Of a stretch of 64,000 nucleotides of DNA, positions 52,201 through 60,764 are shown in pieces. Each line of letters begins with the position of its first letter. The stretch's first letter is position 1. The notes under the pieces are model-generated. The model ran no database searches. It saw nothing but the letters and a program-made list of their open reading frames with translations, and was not told where the DNA came from. Source of the DNA: Amphiduros pacificus (lineage: Eukaryota; Annelida; Polychaeta; Phyllodocida; Hesionidae); contig OX439010.1 of assembly GCA_949316495.1 (NCBI GenBank), forward strand, positions 16,486,809-16,550,808, in the 5' to 3' direction. A program made the position numbers and the translations under genes.

Positions 52201-55200
52201 TCTCAACATGCCATGAATGAGATGGCCTGGTGCCATTTTAATTCCACTCAAAAAAGGATGTATGGAAACCAGCCTTATTCCCTCGTCAACTTCCTCCAGC
52301 AGATGAAACTGCAGGTCAGCCATTGAAAAGGCATACATTGAATCTCCCTGGTCACAAATGTATTTCATGAGTTGACTGCACTGTTATGGTGATGAGTACC
52401 ATGTGATACATAAGGGGAACAGTATTTCATTTTTGCAAGGAAATAAACTGGCAGTGAACTCAGTCGGACTTGGGTAATCTAGTTAATGGAGAAAATCTTT
52501 TAACGGTAGAAATATTGCAATGATATGTCTGCTTTTTGGCAACCCACAACTTACAGCCATCAATAGATTTGGCAACAGATATTAAATAAAGCCTTATAAA
52601 GGCACTTCACTTCACTTGCATGTTAATTTATAATCATTTACAAAGAATCTTTATTGTCATTTACTGCTAGTTCCATGAAAGCTGGTTACAAACAAAGATA
52701 CATTGTTGGCTTCTATAATCTTGGTCTCAGCCAGCTGAATCTACCTTTGTGCCATTGTATATTTGCCTGTGCTGATGCTTCTGTTTTGGTAAGCACACCG
52801 CGGCAGAGACCCGGCTCAATGTTGGTTCACATGTTAGATATGGCCAATACGGATGCCTGGTACGAGGTCTGTTGGGAATGTTCAGGGGAGACAAGGGGAA
52901 GATCAAGCCATTTGGAGCAGAAGTCATATGAGGACCCTTGACACCATGCCAGGCCGTGGAGGGCTTATTGTGAGCTCACGTTACCTGCGACCTTTAAGTG
53001 CTGCAATGTGTCGTGTTCTCGGAGGACATTAGCCCACATATATAAGGTACTTTCTATGCCATCGTTGTGTCAGCTAAGTTATTGCACCCCAAACCCACAA
53101 TATCCTCTCGCACAGGATGTAAGCCTGCAAGTGGCTTCCACAGTCTTGTCTGGTTGCAAGTGTTATAGACTTTAGCAGACACGAAGGTTGGCGTCTAATT
53201 GTGTCATGGCTTAGGCTTTCCTGCGTTGACACAAACCTGTTTCCCATCCATCTCGCACCTCAGTCGTATCGCATAACAGAATCTGCGAAGTCTTATAATA
53301 ACCAGACAAATGAGGTTTTTTATGCAAGGTGTTTGTTACTTATTTCATTGGGCAGGTGGGTTTCCCTCGAACGACGTTGTCATGGTGATCTGCTTGCTTA
53401 TTTCCACTTTGTGAGAGATTTCATGAGCTGAGATTGGCACAAATCAGTCTTTGGTTCCAAGTGTGACCTGGTGGCAAATAAGCTGTGTAATTGCATAGGT
53501 TTGATCAAACAAGGAAAACAAAATGTCATTTTAACAGTTTTCACTCTGTTTCCTTCAGTATTATTATGACACTTGCAAGAAAAGAATACATGTTAAATAA
53601 TGCAATATATTAGATTTATCACACAATTGCAGCTGGTGACAAACCTATTTGTTCGAAAGAGAAATTATTTTTGTGCACATGGACAAAAATAACTTATCAG
53701 TGTCTCAGGATATGCAAAGGTTTTTTTTTAGATCTGAAAAAAAGGATAGATTTGACAGCACAATTGGTTTTTTTAGTGTTTCTGATATACAGGCACAACT
53801 TGCTCACCAAATTAACTTGGTAAATGCAGAAAACCGGTGAAACTACGTTTCACCTGCTGCACCACATGGAAGCTTGGTTATATCTGTAAATAGATTGCGA
53901 ATAAGGAATCACACCGGGTAATGACTTTTTCGAGATTCCTGCTTTATACTGTCAAATAGTTTTGCACTCTGAGAAAGAATGGCCAGTTTCAGCTTTCATT
54001 GCCAGTCATTGTCATGGCGTAACTACTTTCCCTCCAAAAGCCACCCTTACTGACTCAATGTGGACTGACATGTCAAAAAAAAAAGGTCTTAAAGTGGATG
54101 CCAAGATGGAACATAATGGTTGACACAAGAGGTTAATGACTTGTGTGGGATGTGTTCATTTTGACCAAATGTTGACCAGGAGTGAGCGCATTGTGAGTGG
54201 TCCGTGGCAGCAGTGACCGGGCCTCAGGGTCCAGCTGATGGATGATTCCGGTCACCAAGTACCTCCTAATGTTCCCACAGGCCAGCTTACCAGTCTGGTC
54301 TCGTCCTCTCACTAGTCACGCTTTCTAGTGACAAAGTGTGTGCTCACAGGCCCGTTGCACAGTCAGCAGGCACCTCCTAATGTTCCCACAGGCCAGCTTA
54401 CCAGTCTGGTCCAGTCCTCTCACTAGTCACGCTTTCTAGTGGCAAATGTGTGTGCTCACAGGCCCATTGCACAGTCACCAAGCACCACCTAATGTTCCCA
54501 CAGGCCAGCTTACCAGTCTGGTCCAGTCCTCTCACTAGTCACGCTTTCTAGTGACAATGTGTGTGCTCACAGGCCCGTTGCACAGTCAGCAAGCACCTCC
54601 TAATGTTCCCACAGGCCAGCTTACCAGTCTGGTCTGGACCTCTCACTAGTCACGCTTTCTAGTGGCAAATGTGTGTGCTCACAGTCACCAAGCACCTCCT
54701 CATGTTCCCATGGGCAACCTTGCCAGTCTGGTCCAGTCCTCTAGCTATTCATGCTTTCTGGTGACTATTTACTCATATAGGCCCATTGCACAGTCAGCAA
54801 GCACCTACTATTCCTTCAGACCAGCTGGTTCTCTCACTGGCATACTGTATTGTAAATTTATGGTGTCAGTGTCTAGAATGGGATTGAAAATGTTGCTTGA
54901 CATAAGGCAAAATCAGGCAAAAAACAGTAGAAAAAGACCTAAAAGGTTGCCGACACTGGCCATACATTGGCTCACAAAAGGCAACAGGGCAAGTTCAAAT
55001 TATGAACACGATCTTGTCACACTGGCCCAACCAACGATCTTTGCTGATTCTAAATTGTATTTGGTGTTGAATTTCTGTACAAATATTAAATATAATATCT
55101 AAAAAGGTGAAATTGGTGTTCGGACTGATGCACCAGATAATGGATAGTGTGAATTCCTGGTGAATTTTTAATTTTTTGCAGTGTAATGTAATGTCTGGCC

Positions 55201-58200
55201 CCACGTGGCATTAATCTTTTTGGTGAACACTATAGCATTACATGTGCAATGGATAAATAGAATGGTTCATCTTCATCACACCAGCAATGTTGGCTTGTGA
55301 TTATATGGTGGGTGGCTGGTGCAAAATATGACTCCAAACACCTCAAAGAATCCATCATATTACATGTGAAGCATGACTGTAGGAGCATTTGCATGATCTT
55401 GCATTTTCCCAGAAATAGTTATATTTTTGGTCAGTCTCTCATTAATTACCTGAAGGAGGAACAGTGTGCTGCTGGATTTTTTGAGGGAGAATTTTAACAG
55501 CATTCCTTTTAAATTTTGATGCTGCAAGGGATTGGCATTCTTTGAACCAACTGTTTCCAAGCTATATGTTGGTTGTGTGGTTCATGAGATCAAGTATTGA
55601 TCAGATTCTCAGAATTCAGTCTTGTCCAAGTTGAATGTGGTCAAGAACATTTGTGACCAGAAGAGATCAGAGCAAGCATTAAAACAGCATGACAACAATT
55701 GTCCATACTCCAGAAACTGGGTTATTCATGAATATACATACTATCAAGTCTTATGAAATACCTCTCTAGCAGTTATGGTTCAATAGAGACAAGAAAATAT
55801 ATTTGCAGGTGAATTCATGTGACTGGTTATATGTTTGGAACCTGACTGGCATCGCTTTGGCCAATTTCCTTTTAAACAAAAAAGTATAATGTAGAATCAC
55901 CAACTGATCAAGTGCATGGAGAAAACCAACAAAAACTGCCCAAAGGCTGCCATAGATATGCTTCACCTCAAGGGAAAAGAAGCCATTGTGGAGACCATAT
56001 GAAATAGTAAAAAACAAATCTCAATAAATGTCTCGATCGCTTTGTAAATGATGCTCATGTCATATCGGTACAAGTAGGCGATGTTGTAATTGCCTTGTGC
56101 CAGAAATAGCTTACATCTAGGAAATTATGGCCTGCATTTAGCAGTCCAAGAAATATAAGATGGAAAAGTCGTTTGTTTGAGATTGTTTTGTCAAATGGTG
56201 CTTCTACATATTTTATGATGTAATTGTGAGGGTTAAAAAAATTTAAAGATGATTAATGTTGATGTATGTTGATCTGTTGCAGATAACACGAATGGAGTAC
56301 GTTCACTCGAAGCACCTGATATACCGTGATGTTAAACCAGAAAACTTCTTGATAGGACGGCAATCAAACAAGAAGCAACATATTATACACATCATAGATT
56401 TTGGCTTGGCCAAAGAATATATAGACCCAGAGACTCATAAACATATACCATATAGGGAACACAAGAGCTTAACGGGAACCGCTCGCTACATGAGCATAAA
56501 CACCCATCTGGGAAAAGGTGAGAAGGCTTCCCATCGCAGCACATCTGCTTTAAGATGCATCTTGTGGCTATATGTGATGCGATGGAGAAATGGGATGTTG
56601 CACAATGAAAAGGGGGAATGAAATGATTAATCCTAATAATAATGATGATGATGATGATGTGACTGGTGTAAACACAAATCATAGGAGCCAAAACAATGGT
56701 AGGGTTGAGGAGCAATTATGTCGACCAATCAGAACCCAGTTGACAAACGCTTTCAAGAAATCTCCATAGTATCAATGGCGGGAGATGGTGAACAAGATCT
56801 GTCTGCATTTCAATCTTTCAAAATTCCAGAAATATTTCTGAAATGTTCAAATTACCATTTGATTCTCAATTGCAACACTTTCCTTATTGAGTGGAAAGTG
56901 ATTGACAGCCCGATCACATGATTAACGTCAGTGAAAAGCAACAAGAGGAATGTTAGGGGATTGGCAATAACGACGTCACTGACTGATAAAGCTCAATGTT
57001 TGGTTGCTATGGGAGACAAATTTGTGGGTTAACCAGTTTCAAAGGAAAATATATCAAATATATACAATTTGTAAGTGTAATTAATTGAAGGAGATTCCTG
57101 AAGAAGTTGTCACCAGATTTGATGAAAAAATATTGAATATTCAGCTTAAAATTGACCAAGTGCTGCTTACGATATAAACATTGATGCCAAATTGATTGAA
57201 ATTGTAGTAAAAATATTTGATTGAAAATGAATAAGAATGAGGAAAGATAGTTTAATCCAAATAATACTATAATTAATGTTAATAATATCACATGATCACA
57301 TATAGATCTGATATGCGAAAAAAATCCCCTGTATAGAGCCAATTTACGGCTATTTGTATAGTCATTATCTAGATGTAATCTTTCAAGACACAAATGGAAA
57401 CCTTGTCATTCAAATTAATAAACAAAATAAAAAGTTTCTGTGGAATAATGTCTGAATCAAAGAAATTAATACATAATGTGATAAGTTTGCACATGTTATA
57501 AGGCGATTTTAATGAATTTCTAAATGAGAGTATTGTTTTGTTTCAGAACAAAGTAGACGTGATGATTTAGAAGCTTTAGGACATATGTTCATGTATTTTC
57601 TTCGAGGGAGTTTACCATGGCAGGGTCTAAAGGCAGATACTCTCAAGGAAAGGTACCAGAAAATAGGAGATACAAAACGAGCCACACCCATAGAAGTCCT
57701 GTCTGAAAACTATCCAGGTATTTTCACCATTATTTAATAATGCTTCAGATTTTTTTTCTTCTTTTTATCAAAAATAAATGCTGAAATTTATCAATACAAA
57801 TCCCAACAACAAAATTACAAGGATACTTTTTTTTCTTTTCTTTTTCTTTTCCTAAAAATATCCTTGATAAGTCCTCAGAATCCAGAAATAATATAACATT
57901 TGCCTTGACCATTAATTTTTTGGGAAAGGGTGAATTAAATGACTAAATATAGGATCCATTTTAATCAAGTATTAATTATGATGAATGAAGCGAGAACTTA
58001 AATTTCAACTTAAAAATATGGGTAAATTTTTGGTTTTCTATATTGCAGAAGAACTAGCAACATATCTACGGTATGTCCGGAGATTAGACTTCTTTGAGAC
58101 GCCAGATTACGATTACTTACGGAAACAGTTCCTCGATCTCATGGCCAAAAAGGGCTGGGAATGTGATTGGGAGTTTGACTGGACGGGCCGACAACTAGTA

Positions 58201-60764
58201 AGTATATCTCCCACTATGCACCTGAATGAATAAAAATAAGTTGTAAAATTACTCAATTTGACAAGAGCATCTCCAGATTTCACCATATGTTTTTCGGATC
58301 ACGAGATTCTAAATTGGTACTTTTGCTAAATTATCGAATGTGATTGATGCTTATGGGGCTTTATCTTGACTTGAAGGGCACCCCCACTAGCCAGTCTTCC
58401 ACAGTGAGTTGCATTGTCTTGAGTTAAACTAGTGAAAGGTATTATATTTTTATGGTGGGATTTCTAAACTATAAGACATTTTTTGTCACTTTCAATGAGG
58501 AAAATTCAAAAGACAGGCAAAAAAAAAAAGATGAAGATTTTTTTATTGTGACCAATTTCAGTATGAGAGTCCAAGATTACAGGTGCAAACTCCCCCTATA
58601 ATTGCAAGCGTGAGGGTGAGAAAAATGTGAAAGCTAGTGTTAGTTAGCAAAAGTTCTTTGCATTCAACATTAAGTTCATTTTATCATGTTTGTTTCTGAT
58701 GTTTATAACCTCCTACCATTCACAATATGTGTTCCATATTTGAGTTGTGGCATTAAATACTGCTCTATTATAATGAAATGACCTTTTATTTTTTGGGGGA
58801 AATATATTTAGTGTTCTCGGTTCATAGAATTCAGAAAATGACAGGCCCTAGGAAAACATATAAACATGATCAGTTTATTTTAACTGTACTGAATTTAGTT
58901 TGATATTTTTTATGTTATTTTACATGAATACCTTGAGCTTGAATGGAGATATGTTATGTTGATGATTAAGTCTGGTTGATTTTTCTGTCACCAACATTTG
59001 TTTTTATTATGAAGTATATGTAAAAAAGGGGGGTATTTGGTGAGGTATATTTACGTGGTTGTTGCTTTCCACTTTGTTGCAGTCGACACCAGTAGGATCC
59101 CTGCATGCAGAGGCCACGATGTCACCAGGCAAAGAACACGATAGGACTCGACAGGGTAACCAGCCCGCAAAGGTAGGTAGCACACCGAGGCCCCTCATGC
59201 TTACTCTGATACACTCAAATACATTATCTTGCCTAGATATATGTATACATATATAGACAAATCTCTAGCCACTTTTGAAGATTTTTATAGCTTGGCCATA
59301 GTTAAAAATAATATGGTATCAAAAGATTTTATATTTACACACATATAAACACACACACACAAGTTTCTATTTAGATGTATTTAATTATATTTACCCAACC
59401 TAAATAGCATCACATAAATAGCATCATGTATATTATGATTTTGATAGAAATAATTAGAGTTAAATAGGTTTATGCTAGATATATTCAGACCCAGAATTGT
59501 TAAAAATGTGAAGCTCATTTTTTGCAAACAATTATTAAGAAGTTTTGCTAATGCTCTAAAAAAAACAACAAAAATGATTCATGCTTCAACCAAAAATGTC
59601 TTTCCTTCTTCTCATAATTATTTTTCTGCTGGATAGTTCAAAATTATAGAGACATATCTTGCATGAAGATTTCTACATGAGTCAGAGAAATGTTTTCATG
59701 TCATCGACCATTTAAATACATATATCCGAGCATGTCTGTACATTAAACATAATCATGATATTTGAAAGAGATATCATATTGGGCATTGTAACTGTGGAGT
59801 AGATTGAGTTTCAAACATCTGGCATCCAAATTATCCAAGAGAACAATGTATTTCCATGGAACATTAAAGATTTCTACCTTCATGCTGCAGTGTTTGATGA
59901 AATTTCAGACCAATTACAAAAACCATCATCAGTTTCTTTGATCAGCTCATGTGATTCCCCATCTTATCTGGAGAGACAATTTTCTATCGAATGAAATGGT
60001 TTTGATTTTTACCTAATTTGTCATGCATATGAGGCTATATTGTGGATTTGCTGGTTGAAATTTGGACCATTCCTGTTTGAAGTTGAAAAAAAAATCCTTG
60101 TTTTACTTCAAAGTGATAGCACTGCACTAACAAACATGATCCAGAATTCAAAGCAAATAACATGCATATGATGACACTGTGTTCTTATATCTCCTCATAT
60201 ATTACAACATTTCCCTTATGGCCTCTCTCAAATACTAATATCTCCTCAACTGTCACCAAAAGCTTTACTGATAGAGCAATTATAAGTATTTTACCTCAGG
60301 ACATCAGTATTTCAGATTTCCTTTCTCATGATTCCTCACAGGACTTTTTATTTATTTTTTTTTTTGGATGGTAGATATTTCAAGGAATTTCTCGTTAGTG
60401 CAACATGTTTATTCAATTAACATTTGAAATAGATAGAGCAAAATTACAATTTAAACGATTTTTGCATCATCAAAACTTGATGGAGAATGTTTTTCTCCTC
60501 ATTTCTAAGAAGAAAAAAAGAAGAGAAAGTGGACCGATTGACTGAGACTTGGGGCGGGATGTAGTAGCATAGGTCATCATGTCTGTTGTGTGTGGGTGTG
60601 TGCAGTCTGATGGCTAACAGGGGCACAATTATGTGCCTTTTCTGGTCTCTCTTGTCTTGCAGCAGTCCAATCAGCGGGGCACTGCATGGGGAGAGGCACC
60701 TCGGCAAGGCAACTTGCTGGGCACTAACCTTACTGCCGCAGATAGGCATGGGGGCTCCGTGCAG
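16588..60764 (+). CDS. CSNK1G: Casein kinase 1 gamma (9 exons seen, 3' end off the right edge)
   Basis: CK1 gamma is a membrane-attached Ser/Thr kinase, best known for phosphorylating the Wnt co-receptor LRP6. The exons are 16588-16801, 17045-17085, 19962-20031, 41329-41477, 56283-56517, 57547-57717, 58049-58197, 59083-59172 and 60663-60764: 1221 nt, 407 codons, all phases consistent. Visible kinase landmarks are GCGNFG (62-67), the ATP-binding Lys84 in [14 protein letters not shown] with catalytic Asp174, DFG (197-199) and the CK1-specific SIN (229-231) in place of [26 protein letters not shown] and [20 protein letters not shown] are CK1-gamma signatures. Vertebrate paralogues are near 415-450 residues and end in a Cys-rich palmitoylated tail; that tail is not in the window. 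It is single here, so it may be the pro-orthologue of CSNK1G1/2/3. Confidence 0.97.
17045..17085 (+). CDS. CSNK1G: CSNK1G exon 2
   Basis: A 41-base exon (residues 72-85) with acceptor TTAACAG and donor TTG|GTAAGT. It reads [13 protein letters not shown] and carries the ATP-binding lysine. It matches vertebrate KNLYTNEYVAIKL. Confidence 0.95.
17086..19961 (+). other. CSNK1G intron 2 (2.9 kb)
   Basis: AT-rich, no exon recognised. At 18291-18540 a segment of about 120 bp is present twice in tandem and diverged (GAGCTTGCCCT…CAGTAACTTTC…AATATGTCTGAT…ATGGCAAGCACAATTTT). Nothing else stands out. Confidence 0.6.
18291..18540. repeat. Two-copy tandem duplication of about 120 bp
   Basis: The shared landmarks TTTGAGCTTGCCCT, AGTAACTTTC, TTTGTCTGAT/TATGTCTGAT and ATGGCAAGCACAATTTT occur in the same order in both halves. 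The copies are diverged, which suggests an old duplication. Confidence 0.6.
19962..20031 (+). CDS. CSNK1G: CSNK1G exon 3
   Basis: Twenty-three codons plus one base (residues 86-108), acceptor TTTTACAG, donor GCAG|GTAAGA. It reads [20 protein letters not shown] and on, the alpha-C region of the kinase and nearly identical to vertebrate CK1 gamma. Confidence 0.96.
22265..22293 (+). repeat. Uninterrupted run of 29 G
   Basis: The run is directly visible. Such tracts can form G-quadruplexes and are unstable in replication and cloning, so the exact length may be a sequencing artefact. Confidence 0.9.
23286..23410. repeat. Dispersed repeat family B, copy 1
   Basis: It shares AAACATTCATG, TTATCA, GTATTCTGAATA, CAACAATT, GTTGATATCT and TTGACTGATAT, in order, with 30126-30235. 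On the minus strand both would read LIKHECL and similar, but this is a by-product of the repeat. The class is unknown. Confidence 0.65.
26382..27898. repeat. 35/32-bp minisatellite, about 44 units
   Basis: The main unit runs GATGATAGCTGACCATACAA then GCATAGTATGAGAAG (35 bp). A frequent shorter form ends GTATAAG (32 bp), and C/T alternates in GACCATAC/GACTATAC. The mix of 35 and 32 with recurring patterns suggests higher-order blocks. The minus strand lacks stops over long stretches in all three frames, producing 72-230 codon hydrophobic frames that are repeat artefacts. The left edge (26382-26470) has the most diverged units. Confidence 0.93.
28745..28970. repeat. Dispersed repeat family A, copy 2
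   Basis: TCCATAGTAACAATG, then GGAGACGGCAAACAAAATCT and CTGCATTTCAA, aligns with 56735-56860 (TCCATAGTATCAATG, GGAGATGGTGAACAAGATCT, CTGCATTTCAA). The small open frame across it, shared with that copy, belongs to the repeat. Confidence 0.6.
29825..29908. repeat. 15-bp tandem repeat, five units
   Basis: AGGAAAGGACATCGG is repeated with almost no change, the last unit ending CATCAG. Related single motifs (AGGAAA, AGGACATT) continue for about 150 bp, suggesting a larger decayed array. Confidence 0.85.
30126..30235. repeat. Dispersed repeat family B, copy 2
   Basis: It matches the segment at 23286-23410 in the same orientation, with AAACATTCATGCTTTATCAA, GTATTCTGAATA and GTTGATATCTA as landmarks. 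Confidence 0.65.
31728..33631. repeat. Composite repeat block, copy 1 (145-bp monomers with inverted ends)
   Basis: It opens with a hairpin (ACCCTCAGCCCCTGATG … GGCTGAGGGT) and a TATG/TCTG microsatellite, then about 12 monomers of about 145 bp. Two monomer types alternate (TTCATGAAACTTGAC with GGACGGYGACCTTGACC; TTTATGAGATTTGAC with CATGACCTTCACC), giving a dimer near 290 bp. Most monomers contain TTTTCAAGGTCACAGGGACA. It closes with CAGGGCTGAGGGT, the inverse of the opening ACCCTCAGCCCTG-like sequence, then TGATGCATCTCTGATGCCTATG. The same structure recurs at 43045. No protein is encoded; a non-autonomous foldback or TIR element with a satellite core is a reasonable reading. Confidence 0.82.
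33906..33972. repeat. 14-bp tandem repeat, about five units
   Basis: GCATGCAGCTTTAG and close variants follow each other (GCATTCAGCTTTAG, GCATGCAGCTTCAG). It is short and diverged only slightly. Confidence 0.8.
35740..36440. promoter_or_regulatory. Possible intronic enhancer (weak)
   Basis: This stretch is richer in CpG and higher in GC than the intron around it and shows no tandem or inverted structure. It contains an octamer-like ATTTGCATA (about 36156), a TAATTTTAT homeobox-like site and the perfect X-box at 36312. The call is only inference from composition and motifs. Confidence 0.2.
36312..36325. promoter_or_regulatory. Perfect palindromic RFX X-box
   Basis: GTTGCCATGGTAAC fits the X-box consensus RYYNYY-N2-RRNRAC on both strands. 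A second match, ATTACCATGGAAAC, is at 40053-40066, and a near match, GTTACCATGGTAAT, is near 30655. RFX factors drive ciliary genes such as CEP120; whether these deep intronic sites act on it is unknown. Confidence 0.4.
41329..41477 (+). CDS. CSNK1G: CSNK1G exon 4
   Basis: Two bases plus 49 codons (residues 109-158), acceptor CTTTCAG, donor [29 protein letters not shown] and [20 protein letters not shown] are the hinge and substrate-side segment; they match vertebrate CK1 gamma almost completely. Reading straight on into the intron meets a stop within a few codons. Confidence 0.97.
42085..42500. repeat. Degenerate tandem of about 60-65 bp with CRE-like sites
   Basis: Six or seven diverged units share GAGAC…CCACTTGACCTGCC-TATGACGTCAGGTCAGCATGC-TGCCTGCATGA-like sequence. 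TGACGTCA is exact at about 42161, 42229 and 42257 and decayed elsewhere (for example ATGATGCAAGGTCAGCA). The divergence suggests an old array. Confidence 0.7.
43045..44357. repeat. Composite repeat block, copy 2
   Basis: It has the same start (TTACCCTCAGCCCCTGATG), microsatellite, alternating 145-bp monomers (about eight) and end (CAGGGCTGAGGGTTGATGCA) as 31728-33631, in the same orientation. The first about 300 bp are nearly identical in the two, so they separated recently or were homogenised. It is about 0.6 kb shorter through fewer monomers. Confidence 0.85.
49262..49500. repeat. Dispersed repeat family A, copy 3
   Basis: GTGGGAGACAATGGCAAT, GACCAATCAAAGAGCAGCTA, ATCACCAGATGTATACATTT and ACAACTGGGAAAAAAT align in order with the copy at 12303. 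Confidence 0.65.
51405..51975. repeat. 31-bp minisatellite with 22-bp short units
   Basis: The unit is built from GGTAGTGTGGCCTAGTCTCC and ATCACAGCTGT (31 bp); a shortened 22-bp form, in which CCATGGTAGTG joins directly, occurs about four times. There are some 15-17 units, with decayed ones at both edges. Confidence 0.85.
54250..54835. repeat. 111-bp tandem repeat, about five units
   Basis: Units begin ACCTCCTAATGTTCCCACAG at about 54261, 54372, 54484, 54595 and 54694, so the spacing is 111, 112, 111 and then 99 bp. Each contains CTCACTAGTCACGCTTTCTA and TGTGTGCTCACAGGCCC. The last units are more diverged. Confidence 0.88.
56283..56517 (+). CDS. CSNK1G: CSNK1G exon 5 (catalytic loop)
   Basis: Seventy-eight codons plus one base (residues 159-236), acceptor CTGTTGCAG, donor AAAG|GTGAGA. 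It holds [33 protein letters not shown] and the CK1 sequence [16 protein letters not shown]. All catalytic residues are present. Confidence 0.98.
56636..56662 (+). repeat. AAT/ATG trinucleotide microsatellite
   Basis: A short AATAATAATGATGATGATGA tract in intron 5. No function is implied. Confidence 0.85.
56705..56900. repeat. Dispersed repeat family A, copy 4
   Basis: It resembles the copy at 28745 most closely (ATGGCGGGAGATGGTGAACA, then ATCTGTCTGCATTTCAA) and shares GACCAATC with the copies at 12303 and 49262. Intron 5 otherwise holds no recognised feature. Confidence 0.6.
57547..57717 (+). CDS. CSNK1G: CSNK1G exon 6
   Basis: Residues 237-293, acceptor TGTTTCAG, donor [50 protein letters not shown] and [17 protein letters not shown] are nearly identical to CSNK1G2. 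Confidence 0.98.
58049..58197 (+). CDS. CSNK1G: CSNK1G exon 7 (end of kinase domain)
   Basis: Two bases plus 49 codons (residues 294-343), acceptor TATTGCAG, donor [29 protein letters not shown] is conserved; the end, [17 protein letters not shown], matches the vertebrate FDYEYDWAGKPL position with some divergence. Confidence 0.96.
58198..59082 (+). other. CSNK1G intron 7 (0.9 kb)
   Basis: AT-rich with no recognised repeat or exon. Retention of this intron would add eleven codons ([11 protein letters not shown]) and a stop. Confidence 0.55.
59083..59172 (+). CDS. CSNK1G: CSNK1G exon 8 (tail)
   Basis: Thirty codons (residues 344-373), phase 0 at both ends, acceptor TTGTTGCAG, donor [19 protein letters not shown] matches vertebrate PTPVGSVHVD; the rest ([17 protein letters not shown]) is a polar tail comparable to the vertebrate SHTHRDRPSQ stretch. 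Confidence 0.93.
59173..60662 (+). other. CSNK1G intron 8 (1.5 kb)
   Basis: AT-rich, with a short CA microsatellite near 59350. I see no exon or mobile element. Confidence 0.5.
60663..60764 (+). CDS. CSNK1G: CSNK1G exon 9 (tail), tandem acceptor
   Basis: Thirty-four codons (residues 374-407), phase 0 at both ends, donor CAG|GTACGA. The acceptor is TTGCAGCAG, a NAGNAG tandem that could add or skip one Gln. The sequence ([20 protein letters not shown] and on) is not alignable beyond the Gln-rich start, so the exon rests on splice sites, open phase and position; it could be an alternative tail exon, as vertebrates have. Confidence 0.75.

Larger units (their letters stand above)
41478..56282 (+). 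other. CSNK1G intron 4 (14.8 kb)
   Basis: No exon is recognised; exons 4 and 5 join in phase 0. It holds the degenerate TGACGTCA tandem (about 42085-42500), composite block copy 2, a family A copy and two tandem arrays (51405-51975 and 54250-54830). The parts at 44.4-49.2, 49.5-51.4 and 52-54.2 kb show no structure I can name. Confidence 0.6.

Noticed and set aside
54662-55102. A 146-codon plus-strand frame
   Set aside because: It begins inside the 111-bp tandem array and shows no domain.
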